Below are positions 31,350 to 42,289 of a DNA stretch of 64,000 nt, piece after piece; positions within the stretch are counted from its first letter, which is position 1; the number at the start of each line of letters is the position of its first letter. Made by a program: the position numbers and the translations under genes. The notes under the pieces are model-generated. The model made no database searches, was not told the origin of the DNA, and saw only the letters and a program-made list of their open reading frames with translations. The stretch covers positions 2,611,191 to 2,675,190 of the forward strand of contig NW_004450267.1 in assembly GCF_000321225.1 (NCBI RefSeq). The letters run 5' to 3'. The DNA comes from Odobenus rosmarus divergens (taxonomy: Eukaryota; Chordata; Mammalia; Carnivora; Odobenidae).

Positions 31350-31440
31350 CTGATCGAGTGCCTTGTGTCCCGGAACTGTGTCTGGGACTTGGAAAGTCAC
31401 CATAAACGAGTTCTGTTGAAGAACGAATGAATGAACGTTT
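31350..31440 (+). mobile_element. L2 LINE 3' end fragment
   Basis: GTCACCATAAACGAGTTCTG followed by TTGAAGAACGAATGAATGAA resembles the terminal sense L2 sequence (AATAAATATTTGTTGAATGAATGAA). Confidence 0.6.
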
Positions 31441-31504
31441 AAAGCCGGGCATCAGGCTAGGAGTTTCCAGAAAGATTTTCTTTTTTCCATTAACTTGGCA
31501 CAGC

Positions 31505-31612
31505 TCGGTGACACAGGAGTTAGTGATTTGTCCGAGGCCACATGAAAGATGGTGGTCCCTGGACTCGAAATGGGTCTTTTGATTCCAAGTCCAGCGCTCT
31601 TTTCCCTGGATG
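31505..31612 (-). mobile_element. MIR SINE fragment (antisense)
   Basis: TTAGTGATTTGTCCGAGGCC, ACATGAAAGATGGTGGTCCC and GGACTCGAAATGGGTC fit antisense MIR (CTTGCCCAAGGTCACA, then GATTCGAACCCAGG). Confidence 0.6.
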
Positions 31613-32034
31613 GCGGGGGTGCTGCCCGGTGCCACTGTTTGGTGGTCTCTGCCCGGGGGCCACAGCTTTTCTCTTCGGGGCACCGGAGTAGCTGGGGGAG
31701 GCCACCTATTTCCTGGGTCTCCTCTTGCCCTGACCCCTGTTCTGGTCTCTTTGGCCGTGGCCCGCCACTGCCCAGTGACAGCAGCACTGTAGAGGGAAGG
31801 GCATGAGGACAAATGTGGGAACTGCAACGCTACGTACTTTTCCTGAGCTTTGGGATCAGGTCCAGCGGGCTTTGTGTAACAGCGCTTCTGGGCCCCAGAT
31901 GTTTGCTTCTCTGCTAAGTTGCTCCACGTGTGATTCATGTCAGCCGAAGGCTGGGAGGTAGGGGAAGGGATAAGCTTTGTCTCTACTCTGCAGAGCTTTG
32001 GTGTGGGGATTTGGGGACACAGAACTCCAGTGTC

Positions 32035-32205
32035 CGTCCATCCATCCATTCACTTGCTCACTCATTTGTGAACCTACTCTTAACCTCAACCATTCATTCA
32101 TATACTCCACATACACTCTGGGTAGGACATGAGCCCCACACAGGAGTCTAGTGCAAGGGTACAGAAATGAGTAAGACGTGGGTCATGTTTTCCAGAAATG
32201 TATAA
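32035..32205 (-). mobile_element. Possible L2 3' end fragment (antisense)
   Basis: CATCCATTCACTTGCTCACT and CATTCATTCATATACTCCAC are followed by GGGTACAGAAATGAGTAAGA, like the antisense L2 end (GGGATACAGCAGTGAACAA). Degraded. Confidence 0.5.
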
Positions 32206-32234
32206 TTATAGAACCAAAAATAACAAGTAACATC

Positions 32235-32412
32235 TTCCTTTCTTGGTTACAGAATGCTTCCATGCCTCTTCCCCAGTCTTCACAATATATGAAGTGGTAG
32301 GAAATATTGCTGAATCCATTTTACAGATGAGGAAAACAACATTCAGAGAAGTTGTCCAAAGTCAGTAAGTGGTGAGGCGTGAGCTTAAATCCCAGTCCTT
32401 GGAGCCCTGTTC
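32235..32412 (-). mobile_element. MIR SINE (antisense)
   Basis: CTGAATCCATTTTACAGATG, AGGAAAACAACATTCAGAGA, AAGTCAGTAAGTGGTGAGGC and GCTTAAATCCCAGTCC are antisense MIR blocks in order. Confidence 0.8.
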
Positions 32413-32654
32413 TCGTGTGGTTTTGAATGGTTCCAATCTGGAAGGCTTTTCTTAATTTCTCTGTTACCTTTTTACAACCAGGGAGTCAGCTGGTTTTGGC
32501 TAATGAGAAGCCACTTGTGTTAGCTCTATCTGACTCCTAATAGCTGAGGGGGGTGGGGGCAGCAATATTTTACAGAACTCGCCTGGAAAGACTGTCTTGG
32601 CTATGTTCTTGAGAGTTTAAAAGTGGATTGCAAGGGTTTCGCTATTTTGGACTG

Positions 32655-32800
32655 AAGTAGTGATTTTCAATTTTGTCTGCACATTGGGAGCTCAGAAACA
32701 CTCAGGCTTGGGCCTCATCCCAAAACCTGTGATTAATTGGTCTGAGATGGGGTCCAGGCATTGCGTTCTTATCCATATGCATTCTGAGCTAGGGTGTTCC
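32655..32800 (+). mobile_element. MER5-type hAT-Charlie element
   Basis: GTGATTTTCAATTTTGTCTG and CACATTGGGAGCTCAGAAAC, then GTCTGAGATGGGGTCCAGGC and TGCATTCTGAGCTAGGGTG, resemble MER5-type non-autonomous hAT elements (CTGCACATTAGAATCACCTG, GGGGTGGGGCCCAGGCAT). No transposase. Confidence 0.6.
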
Positions 32801-33079
32801 TTGGCCTGACTCAGAGACTCAGTTTTGGCCTGTTCTGCAGGTGTCTTCTGACGAGGGGTGTTGGGGTGAAGGGGAGGGTGTATGTTCCAGCGGTGGTCTG
32901 GGCCGGATGGATCTCATGCCCTGCTGGGCCCTGTGCTGCAATGTTGGGACCTTTATGGACAGTTGGATGGACACTAAAAGTTGACATCTAACTAGCAGTG
33001 ATCTGGAGAATAGGACTAGTGACCCAGGAAATTCCTGTGAAATAGTCCAACATGGCGTCCCCGCTTCCGTGTCTGGTAC

Positions 33080-33620
33080 TTACAGGGATATTGACACTGT
33101 GCCCAGGAGGGGAGGCATGAGGATGAATGGAACATACTCCCTCCTTTCACGGAGCTGACCATCTGGAGGGAAAATACACACAGCAGTCATATCAACAGAG
33201 ATGGGACATGGAGAAAAGGGTGGCAAGACCCTGCCTGTACCCATGGAGAGGCCACTTGATTTCTTTTTGAAGGACAGCTGGGCTTTTTCCAGGCCAAACT
33301 GTGGAGAGTGCTTTGCATGTAGAAAGCACAGCAAGAGGAAAGGCAGTGGTGCTCGGGGATCACAGGGAGTGCAGTGGGATAATGGCGGGGGGGGGGGGGG
33401 GGGGGAACTGGGGCAAAGGTGAAGCTAGGGCTAGAAGACTGCAGCTTCGCTCTTGATTCTAGAAACAAGGATGAACCAGGAATGGATTCTGAGCCAGGAG
33501 TGAGGTGGTCCGTGTCCAGGGAAGATGGTTCATGCAGTGGTAGAGGGAATGCATGGGGCTGGTGGCGATTCCAGGGTGTGGTAGAGACTGGAGGGAGAGC
33601 CCCATTCAAGCGGTTCCTGG
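33080..33620 (-). mobile_element. Probable L2 LINE (antisense), degraded
   Basis: TCACGGAGCTGACCATCTGG, GTGCTTTGCATGTAGAAAGC, GAGCCAGGAGTGAGGTGGTC and GTGGTAGAGGGAATGCATGG parallel successive blocks of antisense L2. It contains a 19-base G run. Divergence is high, so the call is moderate. Confidence 0.45.
33387..33405 (+). repeat. Poly(G) run, 19 bases
   Basis: Nineteen consecutive G inside a degraded L2. It could form a G-quadruplex and is also a typical site of sequencing-length error. Confidence 0.85.
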
Positions 33621-35293
33621 GCTGGACCTAGGCGGTGGCTGCTGGTTGGACAGAAAGGGCCAGAGGCGGAGCTCCAGCGGAGCCCCTGGAGAGAAGGAAG
33701 GGATCCCTCAGGACAAACGAGGGCCCAGCAATAGCTCTAGTACCTGTGCCTGGGAACTGGACCTGGCGCGCAGGCAGGTTCCATCCTCCCTCCCACTGAC
33801 GGCCCCACCCAGAGCCATCTCCGGGGATGCTCCCCAGGAATCCGCTCCGGGGCTGCATCTCCCCCTTCTTGCCCCTCCGTTCCCTGTGGGGCCAGGCTGT
33901 AGTCACCTCAAGTGGAGCCTTAAACATTAGATTTTTCTCTTGTTGACCAAATGCTCTGGACGCCCCAGGGCTGAGAGCTATTAGGGAAACAAAGGAGAAC
34001 CCTTCTAATTAGACTCTCTGTGTGTCCCTGCAGGGGCTGGGAGGGGAGGCGCAGAAGCCCCAGTTGTTCTGGTGATTAGATACAACAGGGGAAAAGTTTA
34101 AAACATCTGGGTGTATTTATACCTCCAAAGCCATGACCGAAGCACACGAGGATTTAAATGAGCTGAACCTTTCTCTAGGCTTTTGTTTAAATTTATTTGC
34201 GGCCGCCTGGGAGATCTAGTGATGGATGGAAAGCCTCGGGGTCAGCCCCCTTTGGCTCTCTGGGACACTCACCTGCCCCTCTGGCAGTGCCAAGGCCTGG
34301 GGAGACTTAGCATCTGCAGAAATTACCTCTGTAGTGTCACTAAGGGCACTTTGTGTTTTATAACCTGGTATCCCACTTTAAACCCAGTGGGCACACGGGG
34401 TAGCTGCAGAGACATCTCCAGAAAGTTCAAGATTTTCAGCTAGGAAGTATACAAAGCCCCACACCCAGCTTTCTGTAATACATAAATACATATCCAAAGA
34501 GGAAGGGAAAGAAAAGGAACAATGGATTGTTAGAGATCTGTCCTCAAGAGTGACTGGCGAACTCAAGCAGAAGACTGAGTTCCCTTCTTCCCAGAAGGGT
34601 CTGCTTTGCAGTACCTGGCAAAGTTCAGGTGCCACTGAGACCCATAAGAGTGACTGACTTTTTAGTGCAAATGACAAAGAAGAATGCCCTTTTCTGAAAA
34701 TCGCTCCCAGTATAAGACATATATCTTATACTAAAGCTAATAGGAAAAATAAGTAAATAAAGATGGCAAGGTCCTTCTCGCTTGACAAAATGCCCAGGGC
34801 TGATCTTCTAGAACAGTCACCTCTCCGAGAGTCACAGGGGAAGGTAAGCCACTCTCCTGGCTGATACTGCCTATTTTTTTTCCCTATCTGAGAAAGACTG
34901 CTTTGCAAAAAGCATTTTGAACAAATTGTGCCATTTGAGGGAAGGGAGGGATAGAACAGAAGCTGTCAAGCTTTAATTTCTCTGCTAATTAATGGTTGAT
35001 CATCAATCCTTTTATGATTCTTGACCCCAGAAGGAAAATTTATTAGTACTTTTAGATTTTGCACGGTTGTGCTAAATGAGGCGTGTAATGCACTAATTTA
35101 GTGCCTCGTTAGCATAAGCAGGGGCTCCCCAGCCACTCCCTTCCCCATGGAAGGATTTCTCCAGAGCTGTGAGGAATTTACCTACGACAGGCATGGCTTA
35201 TTCGGGCTCAGGTATCTGGGAGGCCACAGCCAAGATGTGGGCTTGCTGCACCTGCCCTGGGCTTCAGACACTGGATCTGCCTTTCATTTATTC
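33621..35293. other. Single-copy DNA with a candidate regulatory stretch
   Basis: About 1.7 kb without recognised repeats. 33990-34200 and 34930-35130 look smooth, with TAAT/ATTTAAAT motifs. The latter is listed separately. No exon recognised. Confidence 0.4.
34930..35130. promoter_or_regulatory. Candidate conserved non-coding element
   Basis: Repeat-free AT-rich DNA with GCTAATTAATGG at 34984-34995, GTTGATCATCAATCC next to it, and CACTAATTTAGTGCC near 35092, an imperfect palindrome. The density of homeodomain-type cores is the only evidence. Confidence 0.35.
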
Positions 35294-35400
35294 ATTTATT
35301 TAAAGATTTTATTTTTAAGTAATCTCCACACCTTACGCGGGGCACATAAGGTGGGGCTCAAGAGTCACACGCTCCACCAACTGAGCCCGCCAGGCGCCCC
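35294..35400 (-). mobile_element. Short-type carnivore tRNA SINE (antisense)
   Basis: AAAGATTTTATTTTTAAGTA, GGGGCTCAAGAGTCACACGC, TCCACCAACTGAGCCCGCCA and GGCGCCCC. It lacks the GA-rich block, like the copies at 20940 and 36131. Imperfect flanks TGCCTTTCATTTATT / TGTCTTTCGTTTTAA. Confidence 0.85.
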
Positions 35401-35415
35401 TGTCTTTCGTTTTAA

Positions 35416-35780
35416 TGAGAGTAGAGTATCTAAATGCCCAAGTCTTGAAGCGCCTTTGTAACAGCTCCCTGAAAAATCCCACTTATAAGAGGCTCAGCCC
35501 TGTGTAGCTGTTTTCAATATCTCGGTCTTAACACCTCAAAGGAGAAAACAAAACATTTTATCATTAAGAGAGGATTTCTGTTTGTGGAGCTCATGGACAA
35601 TTGGTGTCCCAGCTGATGATGTTTATATTTAACACGGACATTTAGCCTAGACCTTTCTCTGGTGTGAATGCCAGCTCAGTAGATGCCCAGGTCTGCTGCA
35701 CCTACATTTAAACACTGAGAAGTGTGCTCCAAGTTGATGTTCTTCAGGGTCCAGGCTCTACATCAGGGAGGCAGGGTGAT
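35416..35780. other. Single-copy DNA, nothing recognised
   Basis: About 365 bases with no repeat or exon recognised. Confidence 0.4.
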
Positions 35781-35784
35781 GTGG

Positions 35785-35925
35785 AGCGGCCCACCAGGCA
35801 GGACTCTGCCGCCAGCTACCTTGGGGAACTGGAGAAATGCCCTTGCCCTTTCTGGACCTCTGTTTTCCCACCTGTTAAACGATCTGTAAATCTTCAGGCC
35901 TAAAGTCTCTTCCGGGTTTGACATC
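35785..35925 (+). mobile_element. MIR SINE fragment
   Basis: GGACTCTGCCGCCAGCTACC, TTGCCCTTTCTGGACCTCTG and TTTTCCCACCTGTTAAACGA follow the MIR order. Confidence 0.65.
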
Positions 35926-36004
35926 CCATCGTTCAGCCAGTCAGGAAGGCCAGAGACAGGCTGGGTGACTTAGCCATAGCAAGGGGGTCAATTAAGAAGA
36001 GAGT

Positions 36005-36130
36005 TTTGAAATATCAGAAATGTTCTGAAAGTCCCTCATTACTGAGGTATTTATGAGACCATAAAGGATTGGTCAAGTAAAATATAGTATATCTACCTAA
36101 TGGGATGACACCATTAAAAATAACACCATA
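36005..36130 (+). mobile_element. L1M 3' UTR, left part
   Basis: GGATTGGTCAAGTAAAATAT, AGTATATCTACCTAATGGGA and GACACCATTAAAAATAAC match the sense L1M 3' UTR (TGGTTAAATAAATTATGGTA, then CCATTAAAAATAA). Interrupted by a SINE. Confidence 0.65.
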
Positions 36131-36242
36131 GGGGCACCTGGCTGGCTCAGTCAGTAGAACATGTGACCCTTGATCTCATGGTCATGAGTTCAAGCCCCAT
36201 GTCGGGCGTGGAGACTACTTAAAAAATAATAATAATAATAAC
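36131..36242 (+). mobile_element. Short-type carnivore tRNA SINE with (AAT)n tail
   Basis: GGGGCACCTGGCTGGCTCAG, GTAGAACATGTGACCCTTGA, GAGTTCAAGCCCCATGTCGG, then ACTACTTAAAAAATAATAAT. AACACCATA occurs at 36122-36130 and 36243-36251. Inserted in the L1M 3' UTR. Confidence 0.9.
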
Positions 36243-36251
36243 AACACCATA

Positions 36252-36535
36252 GAATATCATAGGCATGGAAAAATGCTCACAGTATTTTGTTATGCAAAAA
36301 TCCAGGATTTCTAAATAGCACCTCTCACACGACACTAGTTTTGCAAAAGAGTATCCATAAATGTGTCTAGACAAAGGTCTGGAAAGAACTATACCAGAGG
36401 GTTCACAGACATCCTTGGTGGGGGTAAGATTCTAGGGGATTTTTTTTTTCTTCAGTATACTTTTCTATATTTCCAGCATTTACTTATAATAAATATGTGT
36501 CACTCTGAGAATCAGAAAAAAAGAACAGAAATTAT
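36252..36535 (+). mobile_element. L1M 3' UTR, right part to poly(A)
   Basis: GGTCTGGAAAGAACTATACC, CATTTACTTATAATAAATAT and CTGAGAATCAGAAAAAAAGA follow the terminal L1M order, ending in an A-rich tail. With 36005-36130 it forms one element split by the SINE. Confidence 0.7.
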
Positions 36536-37325
36536 TTAAGGGAAATGAAATCTTCGCGCTGAATATATGTGTTCTTTTCACATCTCACTTTTCACACATA
36601 CGAAATGGCAACTATTAATAATCTCAAAGGTCAGGAAATAAATGATTTATTGGTTGGACGTTCTTAATGAGAACTTCGGATGACTGAAACTGATATGTAC
36701 ATACTCTGGATGACTTAATTTTGGAGACAAAATGTGTGAAGGTTTTCAAATGAAGGGCCACACTCGCCTGATGTGTGTCCTTGTGACGCCAGGGGGTTGG
36801 TCTTGCAGAGGCGTTAATGATGAGCCAGCCAGCCCCACATTGTGCAGATGGGGGAGGAAGTGGCTTTAGGCTGAGAGCTGGTTACAGCAAAGCCAGGCCT
36901 CGAAACTCTGACTCCCACCTCTAGATCAGTGCTGTGAGGAAATCTTCCCTCTCTGTTACCTATGGAGAGCACCATGGGTTGAGATTTCCTTCTGGACTTC
37001 TCCAGGTATGGATTCTGATGGTTCAGGTTCCTTTCTTCTCAGTACATACAGCTCCTCAGCTCTGGACTGAGGCCTCACTGCCGATCCTGAGTCTGGAAGG
37101 GGCACGTCAGGGGCTGGTGCTTCCTGCCCGTTGGAGCTCCGGGCGGTGCTCTCTCCTGAGAAGCAGAACAGGGGTAAAGAGTTTGTCTGTTTTCTCTGAA
37201 GTACGTTGTTCTTCCAGGTTCATTTGTCCTAAGGAAGGATAACAGAGATTGGAAAAGTCAAAATTTTGGATTGTCTGACTATCACTTACGAGGTCCCCTA
37301 GGAGCACCCTTACTGCTGAGGACAG
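36536..37325. other. Single-copy DNA, possible regulatory stretch on the left
   Basis: 36540-36760 is smooth AT-rich DNA with TTAATAATCTCAAAGG-like strings. The rest is unremarkable. A 102-codon frame at 36934-37242 has no recognised similarity. Confidence 0.4.
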
Positions 37326-37329
37326 TGTC

Positions 37330-37960
37330 ATTGGGGGGGGGGAGTGAGGAAGAGAACAGAGGAGAACTCGATGCTGCCCCTACCTTCAAGGTGCTCGAAA
37401 TGTACGAGGGGGTGTAACCCATGCGATCGTGGAGCTAGAAAATAAAGCAGTCTACAAGAACCTGCAGGGGTATAGAACAAATATAGACTGGGAGACTCAA
37501 AGGAGATTCTGTCTAGTTTGAAGGGAGGAGATCCCTGAGGGCTTCCAGAGGAGGTGACCTTTGAAATTGTCTTTGGAAAACAAAATTTCACTACCTAGAG
37601 GTAGAAGAAAGAACATATGAGGTGGCAGGAAGCGGAGGGTGACAGCAGGGCCAGGGTAAGTGCAGAGGAACACGGGGTGGGGGGGTGGGTGGTGGAGGCA
37701 GGGCCGGTGACAGGGAAGGACCACATGGCTGGAAGGAACTCAGCGCAGGCGTGAAAACACGACAAGAAAGCTCTTTGTTAGAGGAAGGTGGGGGTCCTGT
37801 CTGGCGGGGCTTGAAGACCCTGTAAGGTGTTTGGTACAGGCAAAAAAGGAGGCCTTGCCTGCAGGATATCAAGCTGAGCTGTTTCAGGAAGATTTTCCTC
37901 ACAGTGGGGGGAGAAGACTAGAGCCAGAGACAGAGGTTTTGGAGAACAGACAGGGAGAGC
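37330..37960 (-). mobile_element. Probable L2 LINE (antisense), degraded
   Basis: CCCTACCTTCAAGGTGCTCG, CTTCCAGAGGAGGTGACCTT and GTGGCAGGAAGCGGAGGGTG parallel antisense L2 (CTTCCTGGAGGAGGTGACAT). It starts with a G10 run at 37333. Moderate confidence. Confidence 0.45.
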
Positions 37961-39035
37961 CCAGCGCCTCCTTCTTCCAGGTGGGGTGAGGAGAGGAACT
38001 AAGCCCTGCAGTTCTCCTGGGACTTCTGGCTGCTCTTACAACTTCTGATCTGGTTATTCCAGCAGTCTTAGTTGGGAGCCAGGAAAAGTAAGCCGTGTCC
38101 TCGGTGGCCCCTCTGTGGGTAAGGGCAGGCTGGTGTCCTCCCAACCACCAGCCGGGAGAACTTCTGCTCCCACTCAAGACCTGTGATCCCAGTGTGGTTC
38201 TGAGTTTGGAACTGGAAGGCCACATTTGCCAACTAAGGGAGCCGCAGGAAATATTAAATCTCTCAAGATTTATGGGTTAGGAAATTCCTTCAGGAGGGTA
38301 AATAGAGAAGAGGTGGGTTAGAGTCGGGGCAGGGCAGGGGAGTTGCTGCCTGGGATCCTCCTGGCACAAATCCTGGGTGGGGGTGGAGTGCGGTTTGTCC
38401 ATCAGAACTCAGGGTCAGAGACTCTCAAGGTAACCTAAGCTGATCTCTCTTTTGCTTTTTTCCTCACTGAATGCATGGCTTTTATTCTGCAAATGGTGAG
38501 GATGGACTGAATGACCTCTAGGGTCTTTGTCCCCGGGCCACGATGCTTGTAGTTTAGCTGGTGTTCTCACTCCAGGCCCTGATCACACTGTGTCTCACTC
38601 TCCCCAACTGAAAATGCAATCAACGGAGTCTCACACATCACCCATGTTTGGGCTGGGGATTAAGGAGAGGACATCTGGAACTTCCCTGGGAGGGATACAT
38701 CTGGGCCTGATTACTTTCTTATTTACTGTCTTTTTCCTCTGGAGACAGTCCCATATACTCGCCCTATGGAACAATAACAGAAGCATGGACCCCATCCCAA
38801 CACACCCTCCCAAAGACCCAGCGTGTGGGCTGTCACCGAGGATGAATCTGCAATAGGCACCAACTCGGGCACGCACACGTGCATGAGCATGCACACCCCC
38901 TTGCTCCCCTTTTTCTGTCTGATGTCTTTAAACAGCGAATTCGCTTCCCTGTCAGAGCCTGGGCTTGTCCCCCTCTCCTCTCTGGCACGCCTGCCCTGCC
39001 CCCGCCTCCCATCCCAGGCTGCCTGCTCGATTCCG

Positions 39036-39049
39036 CCAGCAGATGGCGC
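39036..39049 (+). promoter_or_regulatory. CTCF-type motif CCAGCAGATGGCGC
   Basis: All 14 positions fit the CTCF core pattern CCASYAGRKGGCRS. It lies in GC-rich single-copy DNA, not in a repeat. CTCF binds such sites to shape chromatin loops, and motif direction (plus) would matter. A single motif match is suggestive only. Confidence 0.5.
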
Positions 39050-39270
39050 CCGCAGCTCTCCGACGGCTGGGCCGAATCTTCCAGCCTGAACTCCTGGCCT
39101 CCACCCCCACCCCCCCCGCCCTTGGAATGGGATAATTTGGGAGTCATCTGTGGGAGGGCTGCCAAGGCCTTAAATTTACTGCTTGAAACTTGGATAAGTT
39201 TCCCCAGACGGGGCACTGGAGGGGAAAGAGGCAAGGGAAGGGGGGCAGCGGGTCCCCAGGCTGTGGGTAG

Positions 39271-39303
39271 GATCTGGGCAGGATCTGGGCAGGATCTGGG
39301 CAG
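39271..39303 (+). repeat. 11-base unit in three exact tandem copies
   Basis: GATCTGGGCAG at 39271-39281, 39282-39292 and 39293-39303, preceded and followed by partial matches. A small local expansion. Confidence 0.95.
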
Positions 39304-40394
39304 GGTCCCGCCGGCTCCAGCTCTGGCGGCCAGAGAAGTCCCTCCTGCAAAGCCCAGCCCAAAGGGGTGTCTGAAGCAAGGGCAGGTCACACCCGGGAAG
39401 GGGAAATGCTTTCACTGGTGGGAAAACCCAGGAGAACAAAAGGATTCACAGACCAGAAATGAAGCCAAGAGCTCCGAAATCCTGTCCATCCTCCCACTCC
39501 CAGCCTCTGACTCAGCTCTGAACCCCAGTTTCAGCCTCACCTATTGTGCGAAGCCATGGCTGACCTGTGAGCCTCATGTCAGAATTAATCACCAGCAGCC
39601 TCCTCGGGGCCCCATGGCACTCAACTTTCTGCGTGCGGCATCTATCACAGCTCTCCCAGTGGGAGAGTGACGTGCATCAGTCTGTGTCACCCCCCGCCTT
39701 GACTGTGGTTACCCTAGGCCAGGGGCCAGACCCCATTTATCCTGAAATCCCCATGAGCCCACAACAGCGTCTGCTCAGAAATCCCAGAGACTCAACGCAC
39801 AATTAAGAACACTGTTCAAGAAGACACTCCTATCTCTCGTGGTCAGTGCTAGGACCTGGAGAAAATTCTACCAGTTGGAATTATGAGGTCAAAGGAGAAA
39901 ATCCCTCTTAGTCTGGGTCATAGGACTCCTGCCCTTTTCTCCTGAGGTAGATAAGACACACACATACACACACACACACAGATACACACCTCACAGCTCC
40001 AAAAACAGCAGAGGCAGGGAATGTAAAAAATGTGGTGGTGCCAGACGCAGAGAGGTCTGCAAATGCCTTCTTAATTGAGCCTTTCTGGGAGCAGGCTGGC
40101 TGGAGGAGGGACGGGAACGGATCAGAGCGTGGTGAGGACATGCCCCGGGGTGCTCGGATCCCGACTCCTTTGTGGCCGATGTAGAGACAGAGCCTTCAGC
40201 TTCTTCCTAAAAAGCACCATTATGTCCGTGATGCCCGTCTCTTGATGATTTGCTGTATCCTCCAACAGTCCTAGGGCAAAGTCTTTCCTAAAGGAGTCCA
40301 AGTCCCTTTTCCTGCTGCTTTCGCGCACAGGAGGTACGCAGGACACATTTATTTGCTTGGACAGGAAATGTATGTGATACAGATGGGGCTCAGA

Positions 40395-40560
40395 AGGCTC
40401 TGCAGGGTGCCTACTAAGTGCTAGACATCTTGCCTATGTTATTTCTTGACCAAGAAAGCCCTGGGGGTACTACTGTTGTAAGTGTTACTGTCTCCTTGCC
40501 GCGGAGGCAGAAGGGCAGCTCAGAGAGCCATGTAGCTTGCCCAAGATGCACATCCCGCTT
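40395..40560 (-). mobile_element. MIR SINE fragment (antisense)
   Basis: GCCTACTAAGTGCTAGACAT, TTATTTCTTGACCAAG, CAGCTCAGAGAGCCATGTAG and CTTGCCCAAGATGCACATCC fit antisense MIR. Confidence 0.6.
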
Positions 40561-41044
40561 GGGTTCTCCCGTCTAGCCCGTCTTCCAGCTTCCCTTCAAA
40601 GGGCTGGAGACAAGGGTGCTGGCTCTGCAAACGCTCTGGTCCCGAGGCTACATGCTGATGTCTTCAACTCTCCCTTCTTCCAGCACACGCATCCGGGTCC
40701 TAGCCCATCCTGGCTGGCTTCTGGAACACCCTCCGGTTGGTCTGCATCCTTCTCCAGCAAGGTTTCCAGATGGGGACATAGGCGTTCTTGTTGCTTTGCT
40801 TGGAAAGCATTACACGTCAGTAGTAACCAATGTGGCTACTTCTTTTCTTGCTTGAAGAACTGATAAGAGCCTTGACTTCTGGACCTTGGCCCCTCAGAGT
40901 ACTCAGGGAAGCAAGGAGGAACCCACTCTGGGTCAGCGGACATCACCGCTGTCAGCGGGCCTGGCTGACACAGTCCCCTCCGTATCCTTCTTCCCAACCT
41001 CCAGGCCTCTGAACCGTTGACTCTGCCACTTGGAAGAAGTCACA
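40561..41044. other. Single-copy DNA, nothing recognised
   Basis: About 480 bases. A 108-codon frame crosses it with no recognised similarity. Confidence 0.4.
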
Positions 41045-41350
41045 TTATGCTTTTAGTGAAATGTTATTTATTCTTTTATAAATAGGTAATACGTTCTCAT
41101 GGTTTAAAATCCAAAAGTGACAAAAGATCTAAAGTGAAACTTCCCCCTCCTACCCCTTCTTCCCACCACCTCTACCCCTTCTTAGAAACCAGTGTTACCA
41201 GATGTATCTGTCATGCCTTTAATACAAGTAAATATGTATGTGTGTATTTGTACATTCTTTTCCTTTTTAAAAATACAAATGTCAGTATACTATGTCCACT
41301 ATTCCACACCTTTTCTTTTTTTCTTCTCACAGAGCATTCATATCTTCCAG
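41045..41350 (-). mobile_element. Ancient L1 3' region (antisense)
   Basis: TTATAAATAGGTAATACGTT, CTCATGGTTTAAAATCCAAA, CCAGTGTTACCAG and TACTATGTCCACTATTCCAC match in order an antisense old L1 3' segment (AATAGGTAATACATGCACAT, CAAAATTCAAAAGGT). Confidence 0.6.
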
Positions 41351-42285
41351 TTTAGGGACTGGGAGTTAAGTTGACCCCCTTCTGCTCCGTCACACCAGTG
41401 GTCAAGCCCGAACCCTATTTAGCTCACCTAAAAGACAAGGCAGATGAAACCGTCAGTCAAGGCTTATTAAACAAATAATCCCCGTGTAGATACTAGGAGA
41501 TTACTGTACCAACATTCTTGTTCACTTTTCCCATGTACATTTTCCAGGAATTCAGGACACTTGGCACAAATCTTTGGGAGATGTGACCCTACTTTATAAG
41601 GAAAACAATCATCCAGGAAATGAAATTATTTATTCAAACCAAGCTGCTGCTCTATCCCAGCTACTCTGATTTTGTGCTTTGGAGGCATTAGAGCCGAGTT
41701 TGTGAGAGAGGAGAGTCTTGGCTGAGTTTTCCTCCATAATAATTTTAATAATACAAAGACGTGGCAGGAAGGGCTCATGCTGTCAGTATGATGCAGTCAT
41801 GGGACTTCACTTCCGGCTTCCACCTTGAACTGAAGACAGAACATGCACCTGCCCATTTTTTTTTTTAACCTTTCTTTTAGCTTCTGTGGCTGCAAAGCAC
41901 TGATAATTCAACGTGCTATTAGGATTTTAAGTGCTCCAAGGTATTAAGTACCTAGCATAAGACAGCACAACAAAATATATTTTTTAAAAAAATACTAACT
42001 AGCCAAGTGCTAAGAACGACACTCTGTCCTTGCCTGAGTATATTATAAGAAATGGAAATATCAGGCCTCTGGGGGTGGGGGCCGTCTGCAGAGCCTGGGA
42101 GTCTAGAAACCTTCCATGATGTATGGGCAATAACTTAGTTATACCGGAGAAAAGATCTAAAACAGACATAGCTTTAGAGCATTCATGATAAATGGTTCTT
42201 AACAAATTGAAGCTGATTATTTCTCTCCCTCACATTCCCAAAGAGGTGGTCCCTGCTTTTAAACACAGTTCATTCCTGGAAACTC
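41351..42285. other. Single-copy DNA, nothing firmly recognised
   Basis: Repeat-free, moderately AT-rich. 41580-41770 is smooth with TTATTTATTC and AATAATTTTAATAAT strings and could be conserved, but evidence is thin. Confidence 0.35.
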
Positions 42286-42289
42286 CATC

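Larger units (their letters stand above)
37961..40390. other. GC-rich single-copy DNA with a CTCF-type motif
   Basis: About 2.4 kb without recognised repeats. The longest frame (263 codons, 38879-39670) has proline-rich composition, no domain and strong overlap with frames on the other strand, so it is not called a gene. The CTCF-type motif and an 11-base triplicate are listed separately. A short CA-rich run lies at 39957-39987. Confidence 0.4.

Noticed and set aside
31276..32049. 257-codon open reading frame on the minus strand
   Set aside because: It runs through an L2 3' end and an antisense MIR, lacks domain features and overlaps other frames.
38879..39670. 263-codon open reading frame on the plus strand
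   Set aside because: GC-rich and proline/serine-rich, no recognisable domain, overlapped by long frames on the other strand (38833-39390) and no exon borders or conservation evidence.
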